Of a DNA stretch of 64,000 nucleotides, positions 1 to 10,640 are shown piece after piece. The notes under the pieces were generated by a model. The model had not been told where the DNA came from. It worked only from the letters and a program-made list of their open reading frames with translations, and did not search any database. Source of the DNA: Amaurobius ferox (lineage: Eukaryota; Arthropoda; Arachnida; Araneae; Amaurobiidae). Numbering within the stretch: the stretch's first letter is position 1; each line of letters opens with the position of its first letter. The DNA is taken from positions 106,992,697 to 107,056,696 of the forward strand of contig OX578146.1 in assembly GCA_951213105.1 (NCBI GenBank), read 5' to 3'. Both the position numbers and the translations under genes were made by a program.

Positions 1-349
1 TATACACGTGGACAAGGCTCGAGGCCTAAATTAGGATGTGTTCACTTCTTCAAAACTCGTTATCAAGTCCAAGTGTCTTGTAGAAGCAAACACAAAAATG
101 TATGTTTCTAAAGAAATAGATAGATTATATCTATAAACTATTTCTACTTGAACAACATACATAAAGAAGAAAAAATAAAAGGAAAAAAAGATACCTGGAA
201 TCTAACTCAACAAATACACGAACCTGTCGATCTCGGGAATCCAGAATAAAGAGACCAGTGTTGCCATTCACAAAGGAAAAAGATGTGATCTACCATTGCC
301 ATTCGTAAGAAATAAATAACAGTAATGCGAAAAGGCAAGTATAAGAGAT
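1..349 (+). mobile_element. Penelope-like terminal repeat, copy P1 (cut by window edge)
   Basis: Non-coding repeat aligning with 24862-25497, 33351-33897 and the minus strand of 35700-36000. Shared landmarks in order are a TACACGTGGA-like block, a GTCCAAGT block, a stem-loop around 98-162, then CAATGTTGCC-like and GAAATAAATAACAG blocks before a (TA)n tract. Two other copies adjoin Penelope-type reverse transcriptase fragments, so I read the repeat as the terminal repeat (pLTR) of that element. The left end is outside the window. Family assignment is inference; the repeat relationship is seen directly. Confidence 0.6.
67..162 (+). other. Conserved pseudoknot-capable RNA motif, copy P1
   Basis: Three complementary pairs are visible: 67-74 with 146-153 (one C-A mismatch), 98-105 with 155-162 (ATGTATGT/ACATACAT, perfect), and 112-119 with 138-145 (AGAAATAG/CTATTTCT, perfect). 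The first two cross each other. The sequence of the last two stems differs from the other copies while pairing is kept. Confidence 0.6.
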
Positions 350-351
350 AA

Positions 352-401
<50 letters not shown>
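350..401. repeat. (TA)n microsatellite
   Basis: Alternating TA with two TG interruptions. It lies at the 3' end of the PLE terminal repeat, as in the other copies. Confidence 0.95.
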
Positions 402-563
402 AAAATTGAAATTTTTTAAACGAAAACTATGCATAAACTACGGTAAGTACAAAAAAAAACCCATCTCTAGCATATCTGTTACAAATAAGTAACTATAGAC
501 GAAGGCTAAGGCTAAAAATAGAAGGTAACTTATCACTATAATGGAAAGGGGATGAGGGGAAGA

Positions 564-586
564 TGAGTATATATATATATATATAT

Positions 587-624
<38 letters not shown>

Positions 625-632
625 CAGACGAA
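564..632. repeat. (TA)n/(CA)n compound microsatellite
   Basis: Alternating TA arrays flank a short (AC)n block near 588-596. Reading frames through it give only IYIYIY-type peptides and are not genes. Confidence 0.95.
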
Positions 633-639
633 ACTATCA

Positions 640-1260
640 CGTTGCGAAACCCCTGAAATACTGTCACGGAACCCCAATGTTTCCGAAGAACCACACTTTG
701 AAAAACGTTGACCTGATGTATCTACACGTAGAATTTCATAGCGGTACGTCTATTAGTACTCAAGTTATACACACATCCACAGAGACGGGCATCTTACTAA
801 AATTGTCCGAAAAGTAATTAAATTTTTAAAATTTCAAACCAGTTTAAAATTTTGAATTCGAAAACAAATTCGGGAAATCAATACTCTCCCTACAGGAAAA
901 AGTACAAAATCCATCTGTTATTTACATTTCTTGAGTCGATCTGACAGGAACCAAGAAACTGGTTCACAATCATTACGCTGAGTTAGTTTCACTTTTCGTT
1001 AGGCGGAACAGATGGCTAACCTGACGCGGTAAAATAATTACAAAGCTGCCAGTAAGGGGGAACCCACAAAAACAAACCTAAATTATCATCTCTACCCAAT
1101 ATTTCCTTTTCGCCGATAGCGTTCTACAGACGTTTGAGTGCTGTTTACATCACACTACTCAGATAAGATTGTGTATCGGCCCTATAATGGGCGCATATTT
1201 ATCATTATTTGTTATTGATTCTTAGATTTGCAATCCAAACTTTCAGATTAAAATTCCAAC
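640..1260. other. Unassigned AT-rich sequence
   Basis: No recognisable gene, tRNA or repeat boundary. Only short chance reading frames are present. Confidence 0.6.
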
Positions 1261-1264
1261 ACCT

Positions 1265-1335
1265 AACGAACTGTCCCGGCCATCCAAATGGTTTCTCTAA
1301 GTCCTCGGACGAGACGGATGGTCTGGGCTTTCGAC
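1265..1335 (+). mobile_element. SINE 3'-tail fragment (variant of S1 tail)
   Basis: Contains CCGGCCATCCAAATGG and ACGGATGGTCTGGG. These match the 3' region of S1 copies (CGGCCGTCCAAACAG, CGGACGGTCTGGGTCTC) and, more closely, the segment at 20207-20312. Confidence 0.55.
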
Positions 1336-1414
1336 CTAACGAACTGTGCTGTTAAAGAGATGCTGTAACTTAGGGTATGGTTAAGTTAGGACAATTATTT
1401 ATTGGATTTATCAT

Positions 1415-1690
1415 ATTTTCTTTCCTACCTAGGTCATTCAACGTACCTAAAGGAGTAAGATAACTGTTTGGATGACCGATACGGTGCCATCCCATTTAGA
1501 CCGGAACCTAATGGGGGTGGCACCATCCTTTCTCTAATCCATCACCTCTCGAATGAACTTTCGGATCTACAGATTTAACGTGCTCATACTCCGCGTAGAC
1601 ACGGATATATTTCTGGTCGACGTTAGGGATTGAACCCGGATCTACCGTGTACGATTCCCACGCTGTAACCACTAGATTATGTCAGCTGGC
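1415..1690 (-). mobile_element. Diverged S1 SINE
   Basis: Read on the minus strand it starts with a tRNA-like head that has an A-box-like TCTAGTGGTTACAGC and a B box GGGTTCAATCCC. The S1 body follows: TACGCGGAGTATGAGC, a GAGAGGTGATGG block and GGTTCCGGTCTAAAT. The tail is recognisable but decayed. No target duplication was found, so it is an old copy. Confidence 0.75.
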
Positions 1691-1711
1691 CATTAGATTT
1701 ATTAGAAAAGT

Positions 1712-1880
1712 AACTTAGGGGTGGGACAGCCCAGCTCAATAGGGGTATTGCATTCGGAGGACTCAAGTTCGATTCCCGACTCTGCCTAAACTTTTCCATT
1801 GTTCACTCGGAGTAGAGTCGTTAAATATGTAGGCCCGAAAATCCTTTCGAGAGATTGGTGGTAGGGAAGGAAGGTATGGT
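1712..1880 (+). mobile_element. 5' part of a diverged S1 SINE
   Basis: A tRNA-like head with B box AAGTTCGATTCCCG is followed by TTCACTCGGAGTAGAG and GAGAGATTGGTGGTAGG, matching the S1 body. The 3' half is replaced by unrelated sequence that includes a 13-G run at 1954-1966. Confidence 0.7.
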
Positions 1881-2169
1881 TCAAGAGGCCCTGCAGATTC
1901 AAGAGGGTCTGAAAAGACTTTTCGAAAAACCCCTATTTTCTCCGCCTCGTGTAGGGGGGGGGGGGGTCGTAAATCTGTCTCCGTTCTCTCCCATGATCGA
2001 TACCAAGAAAGATAGGGTCGATACTATATATGCGTGCAAAAATTCTGCCTTTTCCGTCATTTGGAGGGTCTGGAAGAAATTTTTCGAAACTCTCTAAAAT
2101 ATCCTTCCCCGGGGAGGGAATGATCGAAAATCAGACTCTGTAAGATTCTGCCCGTGGTCGATACTATAG

Positions 2170-2227
2170 GTGCTGTTGTTGTTGAGACCCAGACCGTCCG
2201 ACCTACCAGAAAGGTGTAAGGTAACCG
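2170..2227 (-). mobile_element. S1 SINE 3'-end fragment
   Basis: Reverse complement of the S1 terminus: (GTT)n, then GAGACCCAGACCGTCCGAC and the AAAGGTGTAAGGTAAC block. Confidence 0.85.
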
Positions 2228-2516
2228 TGATACTATAAGTGTGCAAAGATTCAGTTTTCTAGATCATCTGGGGCTTCTAGACCAGGGGTGGCCAACCCGC
2301 GGCCCGCCTTGAATAATTTTGCGGCCCGCGAGATTCATTACAACTTTACAAAATACGATTATTTTGTGCAATATTTTTGTTTTTAGTGTAGTGTTTTGTA
2401 ACAAATAAATCCCATAACTGTTTCTATTTTACACGTTGCTTCTGTTTTTATACATACTTAGAAGTGGGCAGTATTGCATGGGCAGTATTGCATTTTAGAA
2501 AAATACAAAAAATTAT

Positions 2517-2831
2517 TTGAAATATATTCATCTCCCTTTCATGTCGATAGTCGATGTCGAGTCGGCCCCAGAATATCTCCAAATGGAACTGATTGACTTA
2601 CAATGCAATAATGAATTAAAACACATTTTTGAAACATCAGAATCAAAAATAGATTTTTATAACACTTATGTCACAAAAGAAAAATTTTCCAATTTGAGAG
2701 ATCTGGCACAAAAAGTTGTGAGCGCTTTTGGATCAACTTACACTTGTGAATCGTTTTTTTCGAAAATGAAATTTATCGAGATCGACTTGCAAAAACTAAG
2801 TGAAAGAGTTGAGAAACAAATATCTCACTAA
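2517..2831 (+). pseudogene. hAT transposase C-terminal remnant
   Basis: A 104-residue open frame lies inside the hAT element. Residues 18-31 (PEYLQMELIDLQCN) and 71-85 (FGSTYTCESFFSKMK) match, as I remember it, the C-terminal dimerisation region of Charlie-like hAT transposases, also seen in domesticated GTF2IRD2/ZBED-type proteins. The DDE catalytic core and the N-terminal zinc finger are absent, so no active enzyme can be made. The frame ends with TAA just after the conserved block, as expected for a true C terminus. The first codons have no good start context and are probably internal to the ancestral protein. Confidence 0.8.
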
Positions 2832-3010
2832 TTAAATAAATTAAACATTATTCGATCATTGCATTATTATTATTATATTATCTATGTTTGTATACATGAA
2901 AAATAATGAAAACAATAATAATAATTCATTCTGTTTTAAATTTTCACTCCAATAAATGTTTGTAATGGGTCCAAATCTAATATAAAGATATATATTTTTA
3001 TATGCGGCCC

Positions 3011-3266
3011 TCGGGCCGACGTGGTGGTCGAGTGGTCAAGGCATGCGTTTCCAAAGCAATCGCTCGACCGCCATGTTGTGGGTTCGAGCCCCACGTAAGG
3101 CATGGATGTTGTTGTGTTGTGGGCGCAGTGTGTTCCGCCCCCCCCCCTCTGGTGCACCTGGGGCAACGTCCCTAGGACGGCTAAATGGATCACATATAAG
3201 GCCGAATTATGGGCGAATGACGATGAGTCAAGTGCCTGGCCATTGGCAATAATATATATATATATA
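3011..3266 (+). mobile_element. S2 SINE (Ser/Leu-type tRNA head) nested in the hAT element
   Basis: The head has GGTCGAGTGGTCAAGGC (A box) and GTGGGTTCGAGCCCCAC (B box), with the long-arm look of a class II tRNA. A body with a C10 run follows, then a CAATAA(TA)n tail. Target duplications TATATGCGGCCC lie at 2999-3010 and 3267-3278. The duplicated target is hAT sequence, so the SINE inserted after the hAT element. No second S2 copy was found in this window. Confidence 0.88.
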
Positions 3267-3345
3267 TATATGCGGCCCGCGGGATTATAATGTTTTTCTG
3301 AAGTGGCCCGCAAGGTCATTTGGGTTGGCCACCCCTGTTCTAGAC

Positions 3346-4244
3346 AGTCTATAGAAAAAAAAAAGACGTTAGACAATTATTTTGTAGAAAGAATATTTTG
3401 TATCCTCTCAAAACAATACCGAGACACACCACTGGTTTAATATATTACGATTAACCACTTCCACAGAATTGTGAACAGGGTTAATCCGGTCAGGTGGGGG
3501 TCACGGACGTTGTCGGAAGAAATTACTTTTTTCTCTCCCAACACGAGCTCATAAAAAAAAACTCCACTCGCTTCTCAATCGCGTGAAAACCATCCTGCTG
3601 CAGGCCCAAAAACAAACATGACCCGTACCCTGGAGAAGTTGTTCAAACATCCCGACATTTCTCCGATCACGCCACGAGTGACAGGTGGCACAAACATAGG
3701 ATGCCCGAGCGAATCTGCAAGGTGGATTCCCTGGGTCCGCTCGGCTGGCTGTGAATGCCCGCTATCCGCTAAGAATTAACGCTAGCGTTAATACGCCCAA
3801 AACGCTTCGTTGCCGCACTGTCCTTGGAACACTGTTAAATACCGGTAGGGCACCGGCATATTGCTTTTTATCTGACGAGTTACATCCCGTGCCTAATGTG
3901 CACTTGTCAGTGATCGGGCTTTCAGATTTTTTCCCTTGATATGGTATTTTTTTCGCCGTTTTTTACTCTTTTTTATGACTTTCCCCGTCGGCAAAGTTTC
4001 CTGTGTCTTAGTTACACTTCGGAAGCTTTTTGAATTTTTGCCAGTCACCAAGGACAGTCTGATGGTCGAAAAATACCCGTTGTTGTCCACGTCTTCGACT
4101 ATGGTACCAGCCGATTTGGAAATGACAATATTGGGTAGAGTTCCTGCGAATGGTTTTGGCGAAAAGAAATGGGAAATATATTCCGAAGGAAAGGAATATA
4201 CTATAAGTGTAAGAATGGAATAAAAAGATACACACATTAAAATA
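3346..4244. other. Unassigned sequence, moderate GC around 3470-3900
   Basis: Contains open frames on both strands (about 60-126 codons) without recognisable motifs or composition support. No repeat signature recognised. Confidence 0.5.
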
Positions 4245-4254
4245 TTAAAATCAG

Positions 4255-4549
4255 AGGGGGCGCGGTAGCCCATTGGTTAGCGCGCTGGAGTTGCACTCGG
4301 TAGGCCCGGGTTTGATTCCCTCCGCTGCCAAAACTGCCGCCATGTTCACGCGGAGTACGATCACGTTAAACATGTGGGTCCGTAAGTCCTTCCGAGAGGT
4401 TGGTGGTAGGAGAAGGAGGGTACGGTCCCTGTGGATGCCTCCTCCACTGGGTTCCGGTCTAAATTGAGTGGCACTTCCCGGCCGTCCAAACAGTTACCTT
4501 ACACCTTTCTGGTAGGTCGGACGGTCTGGGTCTCAACAACAACAACACG
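4255..4549 (+). mobile_element. S1 SINE, full length, with target duplication
   Basis: A tRNA head with GGTAGCCCATTGGTTAGC (A box) and GGGTTTGATTCCC (B box) is followed by the S1 body: CGCGGAGTACGATCACG, GAGAGGTTGGTGGTAGG, GGGTTCCGGTCTAAAT. It ends in (CAA)n. The 10-bp duplication TTAAAATCAG is at 4245-4254 and 4550-4559. Being short and headed by an RNA polymerase III promoter, it would have been mobilised by a LINE in trans. Confidence 0.95.
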
Positions 4550-4775
4550 TTAAAATCAGGTACTTAAAGACCAATTGGTGTTTACCGTGTTGTTTCAAAT
4601 TACTTTTATTGCCTTCTGGAAGATACGATGATTGTGATGTTATCTTCGCATACGCCCTTATTGACTATTTCTCCAATTATAAATGGTTTCGTTAGCGCCA
4701 AAAGGATTTAGTGAACATAATGATGTAACAAATGAGTGAATCCGAAGATGCTCGTTATAACCGGGTCTTTTCGTA

Positions 4776-4985
4776 TTTAGCTATTTAATAAAGTCACAGC
4801 AAACGCCTACATTCATTAATGAATTTAACTATTTAAGAAATATAAAACAACAAACTACCTTTAATGAATGAATTTAACTATTTGATAAATCTGGAACAAC
4901 CTACTACATTGTATTAATGGATTTAACAATTTAATAAAACTACAACAAAAAACTACATTCCTTCATTAACCACCTTACATGGAAG
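4776..4985 (+). repeat. Degenerate 49-bp minisatellite
   Basis: Units contain ATTTAACTATTTAATAAA then ACAACAAACTACATT. Starts near 4778, 4827, 4876 and 4925 give a period of about 49. A weaker unit lies near 5018. Confidence 0.75.
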
Positions 4986-5429
4986 ATTGATTGTGATAAA
5001 AATTAATTAATGGATTTAACTATTTAAGCAAATTAAAACGCGATTGTTTTTTTAATTCATATAACCACCTGGGATTGAGAGAAACATTTTATCGGTCAGA
5101 ACAGATTATATTGGATCAATAAATTCATATCTGGAGTTTGAGAGAACTGGCTTATTTACTATACAACTAATAAACTTAAGCTTCAGATTAAGGCACACGC
5201 GAGCTACGTACCTCTCCGAATCAATATTATAAATCTTTATACGACTCCATCGAAACATAATTACTATACCACTCTCTTACAAAACGCAATTAATTTTAGA
5301 AAACCCTAGACCTCTTAATAAAATGTATTCGTCCCAGAAATAGAACTAACGCACTAGATTTCTAATCTAGAATATTAATTCCTTCAAAACGACAGGGATT
5401 ATCAAAGAAACTGAACTTATTTTCCCACG

Positions 5430-5665
5430 ATATTGTATCAATTTGGCGTCATTTTCGTTAGTTCAGCGCCATTTTTGGCAATTTGGCGACATTTTCGTCA
5501 ACTTGTGGCATTTTCAAAAATCGCCGTTAGCGATATTTGGAAGTTCGTTAATTTAGCTTCACCATTTTCGTTAATTTTGTGTCGCTTTTGTCAATTTGGC
5601 GACAGTTTTGTCACGTAGGCGTCATTTTCCAAAAGTTGTCGATATTTCATCAAATTTGTCGCAAG
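5430..5665 (+). repeat. TTTGGCGACATTTT degenerate array
   Basis: At least eight imperfect repeats of a roughly 20-25 bp motif near AATTTGGCGACATTTTCGT. Related blocks occur at 22918-23018, 30265-30340 and 37700-37770, and inside both LTRs. Confidence 0.65.
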
Positions 5666-5884
5666 CGTAGTATTTTAATACTATGGCTTAGCTAAAACTA
5701 TTTCCGCGCATTGGCTACACTATACCACCAATGTTCCGGGGATAATAATGTTTCTCCATAGGAAATAATGCTATATGTAAATCCTAAATTTAGAATAAGT
5801 TTCAATCACGTGGAATATAGAAATTTGTATTTAGTTCTAGTTTTTACATAATGTTATACATAAAATTTCATAGCACACATTAAC

Positions 5885-6017
5885 GTCGAGCTAAAAATAG
5901 TTTATTTGGATTGAGTGCTCGAAAAGTATAGATACATCGATCGAAAACTCAAATTTCAATTTTCGACTCTACTCCAATAATGTCTCTATACATTGCCATG
6001 TATTACAGAGAAAGTAA
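5885..6017 (+). mobile_element. R2 3'-end fragment
   Basis: Matches the terminal part of R2: GAGCTAAAAATAG, TCGAAAACTC, then the terminal hairpin around CATTGCCATGTATTACAG and GAGAAAGTAAAA. It abuts the start of the next R2 copy head-to-tail. Confidence 0.75.
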
Positions 6018-7147
6018 AAATCTGATGTGGGCAGCACAAGACTTTCTCTACAGAATGCAATGACTTTATTTCTTTCACAGCAAAATTATGATGAACAAGA
6101 ACCACAGAACAATGTTTTCGACATTGATTTAATACTGCGTAGATTGAAATAAGCTATAATGATGACTTTTGGCGACTTATGAGTATAAACACAATGGCTT
6201 AGTTATAGTTACGTGCAAAATCATTATCAAATTGCAATTGACATTCAATAAATATCTCGTGGAATAAACGACTATTGGCGAATTCTTTGGCATCAAAGTA
6301 TAAAACTATTACAAAAAGTTTCTTCTCTCGTGAACGAAACAAACTAGATTTACGAGAATTATGTTAACAGATATGTTGCATAATATTGTGTACGTAAAGT
6401 GAACCTATTTGATGATTACTTTTTAAAATTTATGTATTTTTTTTATACATTTATTTTAATACTATGCAATATCTCGAGAACGGTTTATGCTAGCGTTCTA
6501 AAGTTTGTGTCATTCGTTTTAAAATGAAAAATTATGCATGAAACGATTATTTATTTTAACAGTAACGAAGGTTCTTATATTTTATCGATTTTTCAAAAAT
6601 TCATTCGAAAATTAGGGGGGTTGTCTTCTGAACATTCGATTGCGTTTAAAATAAATAAGGTTTCAGTATTAACTAATTGTAACAATCGTAGCAAATTATT
6701 TTTAACACACACACAGCATCACCTCAAAGGGCGCGGTAGCCCAGTGGTTAGCGCACGGGAATGGCACTCGGTAGGGTCGGGTTCGATTCCCTCCGATGCC
6801 AAAACTGCCGCCGTGTTCATGCGGAGTACGATCACGTTAAACATGTGGGTTCGTAAGTCCTTCTGCGAGGTTGGTGGTAGGGGAAGGAGGGTACGATCCC
6901 TGTGGATGCCTTCCCTACTGGGTTGCGGTCTAAATTGGGTGGCTCTTCCCGGCCGTCCAAACAGTTACCTCACACCTTTCTGGTAGGTCGGACGGTCTGG
7001 GTCTCAACAACAGCATCACCTCAAAACGTTCGATTCGAAATCAGGGATGCTTAAAACGTGCCCTTCCGTCGAAAACTCAAATTCGAATTTTCGACCTATT
7101 TTAATGCATTCCCTAAACTTTACACCATGCATTGTAGGGAAAGTATA
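6018..7147 (+). mobile_element. R2 element carrying a nested S1
   Basis: It begins TCTGATGTGGGCAGCAC, has the internal block AATATCTCGAGAACGG, and ends with CCGTCGAAAACTC, then a hairpin-like ACCATGCATTGTAGGGAAAG. The same order occurs at 22775-23636 and, in a different subfamily, at 49360-50166. No coding capacity is seen. The S1 at 6729-7009 interrupts it near the 3' end. R2 does not match any superfamily I can name. Confidence 0.75.
6729..7009 (+). mobile_element. S1 SINE, full length, with 16-bp target duplication
   Basis: Same head and body as the other S1 copies (B box GGGTTCGATTCCC). The duplication ACAGCATCACCTCAAA at 6713-6728 and 7010-7025 is perfect, indicating a fairly recent insertion into R2. 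Confidence 0.96.
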
Positions 7148-8817
7148 AATAATTCTGACTACAAAAAGAAATCGCGACATACATTATCGGAAATTATACC
7201 GAACTAATTTAATTAATTTTAATCTCTTTTAGACTAATTCAGTTTGATTTCATGTTTCTTATCCACGCCGAAGTGCAGCGCTAAGAAAACATGACACAGG
7301 TAATTGTGTTTCCACCGTGCAAAAACTATAATTAGAAGCTCCGATGAAAAGGTATAATTATGATAAGTATTAAAGAGCTATAATTAGAAGCTGTGTTATA
7401 AAGCTTTGATTAGCTGTTGTGTAAAGAGCTGTAATTAACAGCTACGTTAAAAAGATGTTTCATGAAGTTAAGTGTTAAGAATGATAATTATACAGTTGAA
7501 AGTCGATTATCCGAACGGTGGTCATGCGGAAGTTGCGTTTACTAAAATGTCACAAAATGCGTGTAGTTTAGAGTCAATTACACAGAAAATAATTTTTAAA
7601 CGGTCTCAAGGACGCTGATTTACGGAGTGCCCAGGAGGGGAAAAAATTCCCCCCTTTAAACTCCGACCGAAAAGGAAAAAGAAATACGAAAAAGAGAATA
7701 ACATATATTAAATAATTTACATCTAAGGTTTGCTTGGGGGATTTTTAAACGGAATGTGCTTACCCGATACGAATACATATTAGAACAGCTTGTGAATGAA
7801 AGGGTAGTCATTTCATCGCAAGGGGGGGGGGGGGGCAAAATTCGAGAGGCGGTCGCCGGGTAAATCGAGAAACTTCGCTGCCAAGGATTTATATCAACAT
7901 TTATAAAAGGGAAAAAAAATCAGCAGTAGCTCCAGTCCGATGGATACGAAATTGTTTTGTGTGAATAGCAACACCTTTCTTTGTGGGTGATTTGTGAATG
8001 GTAAAATTCGTGATAATATTTTCGGTAACTAAGGAACTAATTTGTGTGAAAATCGCTCAAAATTGTGCTAAAATATAAAATAACTAAAAAACTAGTTGAA
8101 TTAAAAAAGAAAAAAAAAATCGCACACATCTTCTTATATTAACATCTTCTATTAACAAAAAACACATCTTCCTATATTATGTTAAGATGTTAAAAGTTAC
8201 GAAGAAAAATTACAAAGAAAATTTACAAACCAAACCTTTCTATTTTAAAAATACCTATATTTTATATATATCAATCTTTAAAATTTAAACAGGTCAACGT
8301 TTTAATGTTTTCAATTTTTTTAAATATTTAAAATTTATTTTATATAGCACATATATCTAATTAAACAAATATTCCAACTGTGTGAGATACCAGATTCGTA
8401 TGCCAATAAGCTTAATACATAAAACATATAGCTGGTTTTTTAAAATAGTTCAAAATTGGAAATGGCTATGTGGCAGTGGTCCTTCTCCTTATCAAGTCCA
8501 ATTACTTTCGCAATTAAATTTCCTAAATTATTGCAACTTACTTAAATACCATTCAATAACCATTAGAAATTCTATTTACTATTCACTATAATCCCATTAG
8601 CGCCATCTATCGGCCAATTTGGTAACTGCGGTTATAATTTCATATACGGTATTTTCCTTTATATATTTTCACTTTTATTACCTTTATATAAGTTCAAATT
8701 TTTCAAAAATTCATTTTTAAGTTGACAACACGTCAATTTTAGTATTCTTTACATACAGAGCATAGAACATATTTTCATTTTTTCGTATATACTCTATACT
8801 ACATTCACTTTTACGTT
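7148..8817. other. Mostly unassigned AT-rich DNA
   Basis: Apart from the repeat above and a 14-G run at 7822-7835, nothing is recognisable. There are only chance reading frames and A/T-rich sequence. Confidence 0.55.
7315..7455 (-). repeat. AGCT/TATAATTAG degenerate repeat
   Basis: Several units resembling AAGAGCTATAATTAGAAGCT. These are the reverse-complement form of the minisatellite at 17145-17505. Confidence 0.55.
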
Positions 8818-9039
8818 CTCATACTATAATATAATTAATTGTATAGAGAAAGTATTATTTTCACGAAAATTTTTGAACTCGAGATTTTGATGCCAATATA
8901 TGTTTTAAGGCCTCCTGAACGCGTTTTGACTATTTATGGAGCGTTGTCCGTCTGTCCATAATCGATTTTTTACGCACACGATAGCGGCCGCAAATATTAA
9001 TGGATTTTCACGAAACTTTATATCCGACTTTATTATAAA
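8818..9039 (+). mobile_element. R3 element, 5' part (interrupted by R1)
   Basis: Aligns with 29281-29475: CTCATACTATA, GAGAAAGTAT, TTTTGATGCCAATATATG, ACAAATATTAATG and TTCACGAAACTTT. The alignment resumes after the R1 insertion, at 10349. Confidence 0.75.
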
Positions 9040-10348
9040 AACAAGAAAGATCAATCAATCATGCATAAAGCATTGATTATGAAGCACTTTCCAACTGAAA
9101 TGAATGCAATTTTATTTAAACATCTCTAAAATGCGACACATTCCTCGGTAATATTTTTTAAATTATCACAATACTACACTAATTTATTATATTTAAAAAC
9201 TTAAAACTTCATCGAAAAAAATGAACTTCATTCAAATGACGGCATTGAAATGTAAATTGCCTGGTTTAAACATCTCTAAAATGCGATACATTCCTCGGTA
9301 ATATTTTTGAAATTATCCTAATACTACAATGATTTATTATATTTGAAAACTTCATCGAAAGCAAATGAAATTTATTCAAATGACGTTATCGAAATATAAA
9401 TAGCCAGGCTCTCTCTGTAAAAGCAGCATTTCATTCATAAACTTTTTTCTACTCCATTCATCACAATACTATAATAATTTATTTTATTTAAATACTTAAA
9501 ACCATGGAGGTACAAGTAATTTAACTCTATGCTTAAAACTTCATCGAAAAAATCGTTTGCTTCTCTGTGTAAAATCAATGAATATTTCATTCATATTAGC
9601 TATATTGCAGACTCCATGAGCTAAATAATTTTGCGTTAAAGAAATGCAGCAATTCTTATGCAACTCATTCTACATCTTTTGGTATTTACATTCTCCATAA
9701 GTGAAAATTAGGCTTCGTTGTAAAAATAATCAAAGTTGGATGATTATTTAAACTCAAATATGTTGTAATTGCGTTGTTTCAGTATGTAGATGTACAGAAT
9801 TTAAGCAAAAATAAAGCGGTTTTAGGACGGATGCAACACTCAATATGAATTAAAAAGGATTTTAAAAATCACGATTTTGACACAAGATGGATGCCATATT
9901 TTATTTTGAAGTGGGTCACGTAATCTCTTCATATAATGGTCACGTGATCTCTTTATATAAAAGTGCATATATTATTTTAATTTTTATTTAAAAACTACTA
10001 AATATATTTTGCTCAAATTTTCTTTATATATTTTATGGGATAATTTGAATATTTCGTAAAACTTTCGAAGCAATTGGTGAATTTTAAATTCGCTTAAAAT
10101 ATGTTTGAAAAATTAGGTCCCATAGGGTTCAATGTATTTCATTTTTTTAACCCGGGTTCAATCCAAAATTAATTGGGTGATATTATTCATTTATATTCCC
10201 ATACGTCCCACGGACAGTCTGAACAACATACTAAAATTTCATTTTAATAAAGTCATTTTTACGGTAGTTATCGTGCTGACAGACAGACAGACAGACAGAA
10301 TGAACAAAGTTATAAACACTTTTCAACTATGTTGTAAAGGGTTAAAAA
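9040..10348 (+). mobile_element. R1 element, about 1.3 kb, inserted in R3
   Basis: Begins AACAAGAAAGATCAATC, followed by a small hairpin (ATCAATCATGC/GCATTGAT arms around a short loop). It ends with a (GACA)n run, AATGAACAAAGTTATAAAC, a hairpin of AACACTTT and an imperfect AAAGGGTT arm, then AAAA. No terminal inverted repeats and no open frame are seen. Other copies are at 40223-41510, 41667-43749 and, on the minus strand, 53381-54672. The uninterrupted R3 at 29281-29770 acts as a natural empty site and supports both ends. Superfamily unknown; the 3' hairpin is reminiscent of Helitron-like elements but the canonical CTRR end is missing. Confidence 0.8.
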
Positions 10349-10640
10349 CTAGAACTGGGTAGAATTTTTTTTTAATTTGAGCACAAACTTCGAAATTTAT
10401 TCGAAATTCTATATTTCTTTAACATGGCAGCATAGGATACAATTTGACATAATCGTGCATGGAATGGTTTATTTATGGCTGAATTATCACAAGACTTTAT
10501 AGTTTCAATATTTGTTGTGAAAGATAGCCGGGATACAATTTTTTTGTTCCTGACATCACTAGTCCTTTCGGGGGGGGGGGGGGGGGGGAAGTTACTGCCC
10601 GGGGGGTACATTATAAGTATGGTATCAATCGAAATAGTTT
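10349..10640 (+). mobile_element. R3 element, 3' part
   Basis: Resumes the R3 alignment with TCGAAATTTATTCGAAAT, TATGGCA-like and GATACAATTTTTTTG blocks and ends at GGTATCAATC, matching 29500-29768. A 19-G run occupies 10570-10588 where the other copy has only a short C/G-rich stretch. Confidence 0.7.

Larger units (their letters stand above)
2283..3337. mobile_element. hAT-family DNA transposon with 8-bp target duplication
   Basis: Both ends carry the 16-bp terminal inverted repeat CAGGGGTGGCCAACCC. The element is flanked by the identical 8-bp sequence TTCTAGAC at 2275-2282 and 3338-3345. An 8-bp duplication with CAG-type ends is the hallmark of the hAT superfamily, and these ends resemble Charlie-type elements. 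Subterminal GCGGCCCGC motifs occur near both ends. The interior holds a C-terminal transposase remnant (2517-2831) and a younger SINE inserted at 3011-3266. It is non-autonomous now because only the last part of a transposase remains. Confidence 0.93.

Noticed and set aside
207..817. Open frames rich in IYIYIY across (TA)n arrays (here and near 3200, 33200, 35564)
   Set aside because: They are translations of TA microsatellites with no other coding support.
4260..4335. tRNA gene at the start of S1
   Set aside because: Only the promoter boxes and overall head are tRNA-like. Identical heads begin every S1 SINE, so these are SINE heads and not functional tRNAs.
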